The notes: generated by a model from the letters alone, not told the origin. A stretch of DNA of 7,387 nucleotides from Candidatus Brockarchaeota archaeon (GCA_017601265.1 JAFNJA010000107.1:1-7387); one strand, 5' to 3'. Positions 1-5,783 are shown, numbered from the stretch's first letter. Translations and numbers: made by a program.

Positions 1-88
1 CAAAACGGTTACAACTGAAAACGAAGATGATTCAACTTTAGTCGAAATGTCTTATAACAGAAGAAATACAAAAGATTGAACTTTGAAA
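1..88 (+). CDS. C-terminal tail of an unidentified upstream gene (partial)
   Basis: Reading from base 2, a frame stays open for 28 codons and stops at TGA 86-88. The tail reads ...TLVEMSYNREEIQKIEL, which is acidic and helix-like and has the balanced composition of a real protein end. The first 60 bases are about one-third G+C, far lower than the ftsZ operon that follows, so this gene may have a different history from its neighbours. The gene begins outside the window and I do not recognise it. A short open frame in AT-rich DNA can also arise by chance. Confidence 0.4.
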
Positions 89-142
89 GACACTGAAATG
101 TGCCGACCTGAAACGTGGATAGTGCCGAGGTCATACCGTGGA

Positions 143-148
143 TTTTTT
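143..148 (+). terminator. T6 tract, possible terminator of the upstream gene
   Basis: A run of six T lies 55 bases past the stop codon at 88. Archaeal termination often needs only a T-rich stretch in the non-template strand. A second weak element, the inverted repeat CAAAAT/ATTTTG at 205-210 and 216-221, follows. Neither is strong. Confidence 0.3.
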
Positions 149-230
149 ACAGAATTGTCTACGCGCCACCAGCCCTTTACGGGCATCAAATAGCCGGGGC
201 TCTCCAAAATCGGCCATTTTGCATGGCTAA

Positions 231-240
231 GTATTATTTT
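231..240 (+). promoter_or_regulatory. TATA-like element, candidate promoter of the RHH-ftsZ operon
   Basis: GTATTATTTT is the only clear AT-rich box between the upstream stop and the first operon gene. With usual archaeal spacing, transcription would begin near base 260-265, giving a leader of about 145 bases. The rest of 89-406 holds no credible gene on either strand. The minus-strand open frame at 227-442 runs antisense to the gene start and lacks protein-like character. Confidence 0.35.
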
Positions 241-246
241 GGTTAG

Positions 247-266
247 ACTCCGCTAGTACTCCGCTA
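247..266 (+). repeat. Tandem 9-base direct repeat, one helical turn apart
   Basis: ACTCCGCTA occurs exactly at 247-255 and again at 258-266, so the period is 11 bases and both copies present the same DNA face. The pair sits between the candidate TATA box and the start point it predicts, where a bound repressor would block transcription. RHH proteins commonly bind short repeats cooperatively, and two RHH genes lie downstream. The repeat is seen directly; its operator role is inference. Confidence 0.6.
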
Positions 267-354
267 TCACTGGAGCATGACTTGGACATGCTGGCTGAAT
301 ACGTTGGCGGGGTATTGACGTACGGGAATCGTGGTTGCCCATGCGTTGGGCCGC

Positions 355-382
355 GTTTCCACTGGAGACCTAGTTTCCACTG
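355..382 (+). repeat. 10-base direct repeat in the operon leader
   Basis: GTTTCCACTG occurs exactly at 355-364 and 373-382, with a period of 18 bases, just before the ribosome site of the first RHH gene. It could be a second protein-binding site or part of leader RNA structure. Function is unknown. Confidence 0.55.
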
Positions 383-390
383 CAACTCTC

Positions 391-417
391 CAGAGGAGGC
401 TCTGCCATGAAGAGCCT
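391..417 (+). promoter_or_regulatory. Two mutually exclusive hairpins over the first gene's ribosome site and start
   Basis: Stem 1 pairs CAGAG 391-395 with CTCTG 400-404 around the loop GAGG, holding most of the Shine-Dalgarno sequence GGAGG (395-399). Stem 2 pairs AGGCTCT 397-403 with AGAGCCT 411-417 around a 7-base loop that contains the ATG at 407. The two share bases 397-404 and cannot form together. In DNA, stem 2 is an inverted repeat centred on the start codon and could equally be a protein operator. The pairings are visible; a regulatory role is inferred. Confidence 0.45.
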
Positions 418-802
418 GAACATCAGGTTCACCGAGCAGCACATCAAGGCGATGAACGACCTCGTTAACGCCAAACTCTACGGCAGCGTCGCCGACGTCA
501 TAAGGGCAGCGGTCAGGGACCTGCTACTAAGGGAGTACTTCGGCCGTGAGGAGACGATCCAGAACCTCATCCTGGCGCACGGCGGGAGCGAGAAGAACAC
601 CTACGGCTTGGGAGACAGGGCGAAGGTTCACAGGGGACCGAAGAGGGGCAAGAAGGCGCAAACTCAAACCACAACCACGACCGCAGCCGAAGCAGAAGCC
701 GAAGTTCAGGGGGACACTATCGCTGTGGGAACCTCAAGGAGTCCGGAACCTCTAGCTGCCGGAAAAGCCGTTGCGGTAGACAGGGAGAAGGAGGGTCCTT
801 AG
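407..802 (+). CDS. Ribbon-helix-helix regulator A (CdrS-like), first gene of the ftsZ operon
   Basis: This is a 131-residue protein with an N-terminal RHH DNA-binding domain. The strand KSLNIRFTE spans residues 2-10, helix A about 11-22, a turn with YGS at 25-27, and helix B (VADVIRAAVRDLLLRE) about 28-43. After about residue 60 the protein becomes basic (GPKRGKK), then low-complexity Thr and Ala/Glu, with no recognisable fold; this tail is probably disordered. GGAGG lies 7 bases before the ATG. RHH proteins dimerise and insert the paired strand into the major groove. In haloarchaea the short RHH factor CdrS is co-transcribed with ftsZ2 and controls division genes; position and fold suggest the same role here. 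The domain resembles the third gene of the operon, so the two are paralogs. A ParD-type antitoxin is the alternative, but no toxin-like neighbour is seen. Confidence 0.85.
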   Translation: MKSLNIRFTEQHIKAMNDLVNAKLYGSVADVIRAAVRDLLLREYFGREETIQNLILAHGGSEKNTYGLGDRAKVHRGPKRGKKAQTQTTTTTAAEAEAEVQGDTIAVGTSRSPEPLAAGKAVAVDREKEGP

Positions 803-1030
803 ATGTCGAGCCAGAAGCCTGTGGTTGTCGTGGTCCTGGTGCAGCGCGACGGCTCGGAGTTCAGCTACTGGGGCGAGGGCGAGATCGAGCGCGAAGTCAA
901 GCTTCGGATGGAAGAATCCGCCGTCACTAACAGCTTCGACGTCGCTCACGTGAAGTACCTGCCGGGCGATTTCTCTGAAAAAGGCGCGGCTCTGGATAGC
1001 AGGATCCTAACAAGCGGGGCAAGGAGGTGA
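803..1030 (+). CDS. Unrecognised 75-residue protein between the two RHH genes
   Basis: I do not recognise this protein. It starts with ATG immediately after the preceding TAG (800-802), and GGAGG at 790-794 lies 8 bases upstream inside the previous gene, so translation is probably coupled. It opens with a very hydrophobic strand (PVVVVVLVQ, residues 6-14), then an acidic and basic stretch rich in Glu with GEGEIEREVKLRMEE, then VAHVKYLPGDF, and ends in a basic tail. It has no signal peptide, no cysteines and no transmembrane segment. The size and a strand-helix-strand look suggest one small alpha/beta domain. Its last codons contain the GGAGG of the next gene. It does not look like a ParE or RelE toxin. 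Tight packing with two RHH genes and ftsZ suggests a role in division or its regulation. Confidence 0.75.
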   Translation: MSSQKPVVVVVLVQRDGSEFSYWGEGEIEREVKLRMEESAVTNSFDVAHVKYLPGDFSEKGAALDSRILTSGARR

Positions 1031-1036
1031 AAAGGC

Positions 1037-1279
1037 TTGGGTTTGAAGGCGTACAACGTGCATTTCAGCGAGCAGCAGCTTGCGGAGCTCGAGAAGCTGA
1101 AGGACGAGGGGCTTTACTCCAGCGTTGCCGAGGCGGTGCGCATAGCGGTTCGCGACCTGCTGGCGAGGGACCTGAAGGCGACCAAGAGGCTCAACAGCTT
1201 GCTCGGAGACATTCCTGCCATCGACGAGGACTCCCCGCTCCGCTCGCTGACCTCGCAGCTTTCCTCTGAGAGGCTCTAG
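1037..1279 (+). CDS. Ribbon-helix-helix regulator B (CdrS-like), directly upstream of ftsZ
   Basis: This is an 80-residue RHH protein. The N-terminal strand KAYNVHFSE spans residues 4-12, helix A (QQLAELEKLKDEG) about 13-25, the turn is LYSS, and helix B (VAEAVRIAVRDLLARD) about 30-45. The rest is a short tail (SLLGDIPAIDEDSPL...). It shares the pattern YxSVAxxxRxAVRDLL with regulator A, so the two are paralogs, but it lacks A's long tail. I chose the TTG start at 1037 because GGAGG at 1023-1027 lies 9 bases upstream and the strand begins at once after it. It starts 6 bases after the preceding stop and ends 24 bases before ftsZ. Length and placement match haloarchaeal CdrS, the short RHH regulator next to ftsZ2, better than regulator A does. 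Its function is inferred from this context. Confidence 0.88.
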   Translation: MGLKAYNVHFSEQQLAELEKLKDEGLYSSVAEAVRIAVRDLLARDLKATKRLNSLLGDIPAIDEDSPLRSLTSQLSSERL

Positions 1280-1305
1280 AAGCCAGAAAGGAGGCGGAAT
1301 GGCTT
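1280..1305 (+). promoter_or_regulatory. Hairpin placing the ftsZ ribosome site in its loop
   Basis: AAGCCA 1280-1285 can pair with TGGCTT 1300-1305 around a 14-base loop. The loop contains the GGAGG at 1290-1294, and the stem takes up the first two bases of the ftsZ TTG start at 1304. A six-pair stem with a large loop is weak and may be chance, but it repeats the theme seen at the first gene of the operon. Confidence 0.25.
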
Positions 1306-2443
1306 GAACCCAAACAGCTCTTACGGCTCGCCAAGCGGGCCGCTCGAAAACGTTCTCCGCTACACCTGGCACGACGGGCAGCTTAAGGGACTGAGGCCGC
1401 CTGGCTACGCGAAGATACTCCTCATCGGGGCCGGAGGTTGCGGCTGCAACACGGTGGACAGGATGATGGACACCGGCTGCATGGGGGTCGAGTGCATCGC
1501 CGTCAACACCGACAGGGCGCACCTGGACACGGTCAAGAGCCACAGGAGCATACTGATAGGAGAGAAGACCACCCGCGGGTTGGGGGCCGGAGGCAATCCC
1601 GCGATAGGCAAGGCCGCGATAGAGGAGAGCATAGGCCTGATAGAACCCCTGCTTGAGGGCTGCGACATCTGCTTCGTGAGCGCAGGAATGGGAGGCGGGA
1701 CGGGCACTGCCGCGGCGCCCGTCATAGCCGACCTTGCCCAGAAGAAGGGCGCCCTCGTCGTAGGCGTAGTCACGATGCCCTTCAAGCACGAGAAGGGGAG
1801 GCTCAGCACCGCGCTTGACGGGCTCAACAAGATGAGGAGGAGCAGCAACACCGTAGTAATAGTCGAGAACGACCGCCTTATGGGGCTCGTGCCCAACCTG
1901 GCTTTCGACGAGGCATTCAAGGTGGCGGACACCACCTTGGCGAACATGATAAGCGGAATAACGGACACGATAAGCAGGCCCAGCCTGATCAACCTGGACT
2001 TCGCCGACATAAGGGCGATGATGATCCGCGGGGGCGTGACCTTCGTGGGCATTGGGCAGAGCAACGCGCCGAACAGAAGCGAGGAGGCGGTCATCAGGGC
2101 TTTGAACAACCCTCTGCTTGACGTCAGCTACGAGGGCGCTAACGGGGCCCTGGTGCACGTCTCGGGCGACAACAGCATGACGCTCAGCGAGGTGACCAGG
2201 AGCGCGGAGATAGTCAGCGAGATGATAGACGAGAACGCCTACGTCTTCTGGGGCGCCAGGGTCGATCCGGCGCTTTCAGGGATGCTCAAGGTGACCCTCC
2301 TCCTTACGGGCGTCAGGAGCCCCCACCTCATGACGGGATACGGGCTCTTCCCGGTCGAGCTTTACAACGTTGAGCCGGACGCCGGCATGGAGGAGAGGCT
2401 GCCTATCGACCTGGGCCTCTACCAGCTGGAATCGAACGACTAG
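1304..2443 (+). CDS. ftsZ: Cell division GTPase FtsZ
   Basis: FtsZ is the tubulin-family GTPase that polymerises into the division ring. At 379 residues it is full length. Family blocks appear in order: IGAGGCGCN (41-49), AVNTD (66-70), RGLGAGGNP (91-99), the signature loop GMGGGTGT (128-135), the PFKHEKGR region (159-166), ENDRLM (188-193) and the catalytic T7 loop NLDFAD (230-235), with Asn230, Asp232 and Asp235 intact. The C-terminal activation domain follows to about residue 335 (WGARVDP...KVTLLLTG). The T7 acids imply an active GTPase, unlike degenerate paralogs. The TTG start at 1304 is favoured by GGAGG 9 bases upstream; an ATG at 1299 is out of frame and stops after two codons. The end (IDLGLYQLE) may be a short partner-binding peptide such as those that contact SepF. 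Unusually, the signature loop ends GGGTGTA rather than GGGTGTG. Bacterial and archaeal FtsZ are too similar by eye to assign FtsZ1 or FtsZ2. Confidence 0.97.
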   Translation: MNPNSSYGSPSGPLENVLRYTWHDGQLKGLRPPGYAKILLIGAGGCGCNTVDRMMDTGCMGVECIAVNTDRAHLDTVKSHRSILIGEKTTRGLGAGGNPAIGKAAIEESIGLIEPLLEGCDICFVSAGMGGGTGTAAAPVIADLAQKKGALVVGVVTMPFKHEKGRLSTALDGLNKMRRSSNTVVIVENDRLMGLVPNLAFDEAFKVADTTLANMISGITDTISRPSLINLDFADIRAMMIRGGVTFVGIGQSNAPNRSEEAVIRALNNPLLDVSYEGANGALVHVSGDNSMTLSEVTRSAEIVSEMIDENAYVFWGARVDPALSGMLKVTLLLTGVRSPHLMTGYGLFPVELYNVEPDAGMEERLPIDLGLYQLESND

Positions 2444-2484
2444 CTCCCGGATAGCGCATCGCGATGGAGTGGGGCGGGGCTGCC

Positions 2485-2510
2485 AAAAACGCCCTCCCCG
2501 AAAACGAAAA
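2485..2510 (-). terminator. T-rich tracts on the minus strand, possible terminator for the minus-strand frame
   Basis: On the plus strand this reads as A5 at 2485-2489 and A4 at 2501-2504 and 2507-2510, hence T-rich on the minus strand. It lies about 95 bases beyond the stop of the minus-strand frame at 2605. Together with the plus-strand T7 nearby, it looks like a bidirectional stop between converging transcripts. Confidence 0.35.
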
Positions 2511-2528
2511 GGCGGCCCCTCCCCACCC

Positions 2529-2543
2529 TTTTTTTCTTCATTT
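2529..2543 (+). terminator. T-rich terminator of the ftsZ operon
   Basis: A T7 run at 2529-2535, followed by CTTCATTTT, lies about 85 bases after the ftsZ stop codon. This is the usual archaeal form of intrinsic terminator, with no need for a hairpin. It is the strongest T tract between ftsZ and the peptidase gene. Confidence 0.55.
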
Positions 2544-2604
2544 TGGCCGCGTTGGTAATCGAATCTCGAAGGCGGCATGGGATTTTTGACCGCTTCCTTT
2601 CGTC

Positions 2605-2748
2605 CTACCGTTCGACGTCTTCCAGGAGTCTCGCGTAAATCTTTTCCACGCCTTCGTTAAGTTTCCCTTTCACCATCTCCTTGAATTTGGAGGCAAGTTC
2701 TCTTTCTCCGCCCTCTCGATCCCCCTTTTGCGGATTACCGCCTTGCAA
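2605..2748 (-). CDS. Minus-strand frame with a coding-like helical C-terminus and uncertain start
   Basis: The frame stops at TAG (complement of 2605-2607) and stays open back to 2922. The only near-standard start upstream is TTG at 2746-2748, giving 47 residues with no ribosome site. Yet protein-like sequence continues upstream of it to about 2820, with SACGEGWAAITTNWCLQG across the putative start. The C-terminal half (ERELASKFKEMVKGKLNE, then GVEKIYARLLEDVER) looks like amphipathic helix. I do not recognise the family. It could be a gene whose start was lost by mutation, one with a frameshift near 2790, or one with an unusual start. The TAATTA at 2844-2849 is symmetric and could serve as a TATA-like element in either direction. 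No other credible gene lies in 2444-2886. Confidence 0.35.
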   Translation of the reverse strand: MQGGNPQKGDREGGERELASKFKEMVKGKLNEGVEKIYARLLEDVER

Positions 2749-2886
2749 GCACCAGTTCGTTGTTATGGCGGCCCATCCCTCGCCGCATGCGCTTGTAGGA
2801 TCGTCAGCTCCGGTTTCGGGTGCGCGCAGGACCGAGAGAAACGTAATTAGGCGCTCCCGAGCAGGCGTGCCGAGGTTGGGAAAGGG

Positions 2887-4170
2887 TTGGCAGGAATTTC
2901 GACTGACGGGATAACCAAGGCTCTAAAGGCTCTTTGCGAGGGAGTTGGGCCGAGGTTCACCGGCACGGAGGGGGAGGCGAAAGCCGAGGAGCTCATCGAA
3001 AGCGAGTTCAAGAGGGCCGGGGCTGCCGCCTCGAGGCACGAGTTCGGCATATGGATCTGGGATTGCAGAGAAGCTTCGCTTAGGATCCTGAAGCCGGAAA
3101 GGGCAGAGGTCGAGTGCATGCCCGTATCCTACACCGGTTCCACTGGAGGAGCCGTCAGGGGGGAGGCGGTTTTCATCGAGACCGCTTCGCCGTTCGAGGT
3201 CGCGAAGAGGGAGGTGAAGGGGAAGGTGGGCGTCATGGCCGGCAGCGTGGGCGGCTCGCACTCCCCGGAGGAGGGCTCGGACAAGCTCAGGAGGCTCGTA
3301 TCTTCGGGCTTGAAGGGGCTCGTGATGGTCGAGGACAGGGTCCCGACCTCCTGGCCGAGGGCCGAGGGGATACCTCCCTACTGGTTCAAGCACGGGACGA
3401 TGCCGATGGTCAGCGTCTCCTTCCAGGACGGGCTGAAGCTCAGGAGGGAGGGCGTCGAGGTTGAGATGCTCGTCGATTCCGCCACGAAGGACACGAGGTC
3501 CTGCAACATCATAGGCGAGATAAAGGGCTCCAAGGACGAGGGCGACGTTATCGTCGTCTCCGCCCACCACGACACGGTCCCGGGAAGCGTTGGGGCATGC
3601 GACAACGCCTCGGGAGTTGCCATACTGCTCGAGCTCGCGAAGCGGTTCGCTGAGAGGAGGCCGGCTAAGACTATTAGGTTCATCTCGTTCGGGGGCGAGG
3701 AGCAGCTCTCGGTCGGCGCGACAAGCTACTACTCGAAGAACAGGCTGAAGGGGGAAAACCTGGTCCTGTGCGTCAACATAGACGGCGTCGGGGCTGGGAT
3801 AGGGACCAACGAGGTTTCGGTAATAGGAGGGACGGAGCTGAGGGATTACGTGAAGTTCGACCTCATGGAGTCCGGGTACTCGGCCGAGGTGGACCAGGAG
3901 GTTTCACCGTTCAGCGACCATTACCCAGCATCTATGCAGGGCGTACCCTCCGTCTGGTTCAGGGGCAGGAGGCCGAACTTCTTCTACCACAGCAAGTTCG
4001 ACGACCTCGAGCACGTGTTCGTCGAGGACATAGCCGAAACGGCCGGAGCGATAGCGCATCTCATCTCATCGGTCGATTCCGCGAAGATCGTGCCATTCTC
4101 CAGGGAGATACCGGCCGAACAACAGGGCAAGATCGAGCGATACAAGAGGGAGCTGTACGGCCTCGTCTAG
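2887..4170 (+). CDS. M28-family zinc metallopeptidase (aminopeptidase-type)
   Basis: This is a 427-residue co-catalytic di-zinc peptidase expected to remove N-terminal residues from peptides. The N-terminal helix region contains GVGPRFTGTEGE (19-30), typical of the family. Residues about 80-200 look like an inserted PA-type domain (VKGKVGVMAG, VSSGLKGLVMVED). The catalytic domain carries the expected ligands: His227 and Asp229 in SAHHDT, bridging Asp239 in CDNASG, Glu271 and Glu272 in GGEE, Asp299 in NIDG, and His368 in FYHSKFDD. There is no signal peptide or membrane segment, so it probably acts in the cytoplasm. I use TTG 2887 because it is the first start after an in-frame stop near 2848, GAGGT lies 10 bases upstream, and family similarity begins soon after. 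Substrate cannot be read from the sequence. It appears to be transcribed alone; the next gene is 193 bases away, a gap where I see nothing else. Confidence 0.93.
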   Translation: MAGISTDGITKALKALCEGVGPRFTGTEGEAKAEELIESEFKRAGAAASRHEFGIWIWDCREASLRILKPERAEVECMPVSYTGSTGGAVRGEAVFIETASPFEVAKREVKGKVGVMAGSVGGSHSPEEGSDKLRRLVSSGLKGLVMVEDRVPTSWPRAEGIPPYWFKHGTMPMVSVSFQDGLKLRREGVEVEMLVDSATKDTRSCNIIGEIKGSKDEGDVIVVSAHHDTVPGSVGACDNASGVAILLELAKRFAERRPAKTIRFISFGGEEQLSVGATSYYSKNRLKGENLVLCVNIDGVGAGIGTNEVSVIGGTELRDYVKFDLMESGYSAEVDQEVSPFSDHYPASMQGVPSVWFRGRRPNFFYHSKFDDLEHVFVEDIAETAGAIAHLISSVDSAKIVPFSREIPAEQQGKIERYKRELYGLV

Positions 4171-4322
4171 GGGGCCGAGAACGGGTAACAACGAAACCAC
4201 TAACGCACTCCGATGCGGTCCGCGGTTCTGAAGCGTTCGCGCCCCCCGCGACACCCCGAAAATCGCCGACGCTTCCGCAATCCGTCCCTGAAAACCTCCC
4301 CTCTCACATCCAGAGTGAAAGG

Positions 4323-4330
4323 AAAAATAG
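4323..4330 (+). promoter_or_regulatory. TATA-like box upstream of the PIG-L deacetylase gene
   Basis: AAAAATAG is the most AT-rich element in the 4171-4363 gap and lies about 37 bases before the ATG, which would give a leader of roughly 10-12 bases. GAGG at 4350-4353 may serve as a weak ribosome site. The call rests only on position and composition. Confidence 0.3.
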
Positions 4331-4363
4331 TTCGTGGTCAAGCTTGGTTGAGGCGGGAATCCG

Positions 4364-5134
4364 ATGCTTGAAGCGCTCCTGAAGGGCGGCGTCAAGGCGC
4401 TGGGGTTGAGGAGGCCCGAGGACCTGAGAAGAGTAGTCTGCGTGCAGCCTCATCCTGACGACGCCGACGTGGGGATCGGCGGGACCGTAGCTAAGTTATC
4501 CAAGCTAGGTTGCGAGGTTACTTACGTCACGATGACGGACGACAGGGCGTCGATCTCGGACCCTTCCCTCACGACCGATCGAATAGTCGAGATAAGGAGG
4601 AAGGAGCAGGAGGAGGCGGCCAGCGTCTTGGGTGTGAAGGAGCTCGTGTGGCTCGGGTACCCGGACTCGGAGCTTTTTCCCAGCCTGGAGGCAAGGGGCA
4701 GGTTGATAGAGATCATCAGGAGGAAAAAGCCCGACGCGGTCTTCACCGTCGATCCTTGGCTGGCTTACGAAGCCCACCCGGACCACAGGAGCACAGGCAT
4801 GGTTGCCAGCGAGGCGTCGATGTTCAGCGGGCTTTACAACGTGAATCCGGAACAGCTCGCCGGAGGCCTCCGCCCCCACCAACCGGAGTACGTCGCCTAC
4901 TTCGTGACCCCGAGGCCGAACGCGTACGTGGACGTAACCGACACCTTCCAGGCCAAGTTGGAGGCCGTGCGCAAGCACGGGACCCAGTTCTTGGAGAAGT
5001 GGGATTTCTACGAGTCTTATATCAGGTACCAAGGGAAAAGGTATGGCGGGGAGATCGGCGTCGAGTACGCTGAGGCGTTCAAGATCATGCCGCCTTTTCT
5101 GTTGCATTACAACGTCGATGCCGAGAGGATGTGA
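4364..5134 (+). CDS. PIG-L/LmbE-family zinc-dependent N-deacetylase
   Basis: At 256 residues this is a normal length for the family, which removes acetyl groups from GlcNAc-type sugars in glycolipids and low-molecular-weight thiols (MshB, BshB, PIG-L). The zinc and catalytic motif QPHPDDADVGIGGT spans residues 28-41: His30 and Asp33 are the expected metal ligands and Asp32 the general base. The second motif EAHPDHRSTG (136-145) supplies the third ligand His and His141. The position normally held by Glu in HPDDxE is Asp35 here, a conservative change. It has no signal peptide or transmembrane segment, so it is cytoplasmic or loosely membrane-associated. The ATG at 4364 is the natural start. The substrate is unknown: archaeal homologs are rarely characterised, and no thiol or glycolipid synthesis genes lie nearby. 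It converges with the minus-strand membrane gene, and the 83-base gap between them shows no clear terminator. Confidence 0.9.
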   Translation: MLEALLKGGVKALGLRRPEDLRRVVCVQPHPDDADVGIGGTVAKLSKLGCEVTYVTMTDDRASISDPSLTTDRIVEIRRKEQEEAASVLGVKELVWLGYPDSELFPSLEARGRLIEIIRRKKPDAVFTVDPWLAYEAHPDHRSTGMVASEASMFSGLYNVNPEQLAGGLRPHQPEYVAYFVTPRPNAYVDVTDTFQAKLEAVRKHGTQFLEKWDFYESYIRYQGKRYGGEIGVEYAEAFKIMPPFLLHYNVDAERM

Positions 5135-5217
5135 GGCGAAACGTTAGGCTCCAGACTTCCACCCATTCGCGATCGCCATAACGACTTCATCCAAGCAGGC
5201 CAGGGAGCCGTTAATGC

Positions 5218-5783
5218 CTAGCTCCAGTAGAATTCGGGGTACATTGGGACGTAGAGGGCGAAGTGCACCATCAAGAACGACAGGAAAAGCGCGCCCAACG
5301 CGATCGCCTTCGCTCTAACCGACTTCAGTAGCTTGTGCGTCATCAGCCCCCGCCAAAATACGTAAAGGTCGTTGGCTGCGACGTAAATCGGTATCGTGGC
5401 CGCTTGGCCGTTCTTCGCGAGGTGCTCCGAATCAGCCATGTAGGGTATCAGGGCGCAGACGGCGAGCGACGTGCCGATCGCAAAAGCTCGAAGAAACAGC
5501 ATGCGCCTTCTTACGCCGTGGTCATAGATCTTGAATGCAACGAAAGCCCGAGCGCTGCCGCGGAACCGTTGAAGGCGTGCCCCCATATCGTGAAACCCGG
5601 AGGCATGTCGGGTCCGTAGGGTTGGAAGTTGAAGCTATAGATTATCGATAGTATCCTGTCAAGGATCATGAAGGAGAGGTAGAAAATGCCGATCGCGGCC
5701 AACGCCGAGGTGAACGATCTTCCACTGATGGCGAGAACCATGGGGTTAAACTGACGCGAATTTTTTATAAGCGTTAGGGCCAT
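5218..5783 (-). pseudogene. Membrane-protein gene split by a frameshift
   Basis: Two minus-strand frames join into one membrane protein of about 185 residues. The first (5783 down to 5511) begins MALTLIKNSRQF and has a clear hydrophobic helix around ALAAIGIFYLSFMILDRILS, then GFTIWGHAFNGSA. The second (5586 down to the stop at 5218-5220) carries KIYDHGVRRRMLFLRAFAIG and helices near IGTSLAVCALIPYMA and IALGALFLSFLMVHFALYV, ending YPEFYWS. Their overlap is 5511-5586, and the natural junction is near 5550-5580. The reading must slip back one base, so a single base appears to be missing. I see no slippery heptamer, so programmed frameshifting is unlikely; the cause is a real mutation or a sequence error. 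Met15 (ATG ending at 5741) may be the true start, given the TATA box just upstream. I do not recognise the family. Confidence 0.6.
5763..5770 (-). promoter_or_regulatory. TATA box for a leaderless start of the minus-strand membrane gene
   Basis: On the minus strand this reads TTATAAAA, close to the archaeal TATA consensus. Its centre is about 25 bases before the ATG at 5741-5739, the fifteenth codon of the longest frame. That spacing would put the transcript start at the ATG itself, as at vapB nearby. The longer start at 5783 has a GGAGG-type site 12 bases upstream, which is too far for best use. Confidence 0.45.

Noticed and set aside
89..406. Possible tRNA or CRISPR in the leader region
   Set aside because: No T-arm consensus or cloverleaf could be built, and the short direct repeats are too few and too close to be a CRISPR array.
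407..1279. RHH genes as antitoxins of a parDE-like toxin-antitoxin system
   Set aside because: The small protein between them lacks ParE or RelE features, and linkage to ftsZ better fits CdrS-type regulators.
1299..1307. Two-codon mini-frame ATG GCT TGA overlapping the ftsZ TTG start
   Set aside because: It could suggest translational coupling, but a three-codon match is expected by chance and the TTG has its own well-placed ribosome site.
1007..2158. Long minus-strand open frame opposite ftsZ (383 codons)
   Set aside because: It is the antisense shadow of a GC-rich gene. The product is Arg-, His- and Pro-rich without domain features, while the plus strand encodes unmistakable FtsZ.
2681..2914. 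Plus-strand frame of 77 codons before the peptidase gene
   Set aside because: It is Ser-, Pro- and Arg-rich with no motif, overlaps the peptidase start, and the opposite strand is more protein-like.
2918..2934. AGGCTCT repeated in the peptidase gene, matching the stem arm at 397-403
   Set aside because: It arises from the codons for a repeated Lys-Ala-Leu and is not evidence of a shared regulatory motif.
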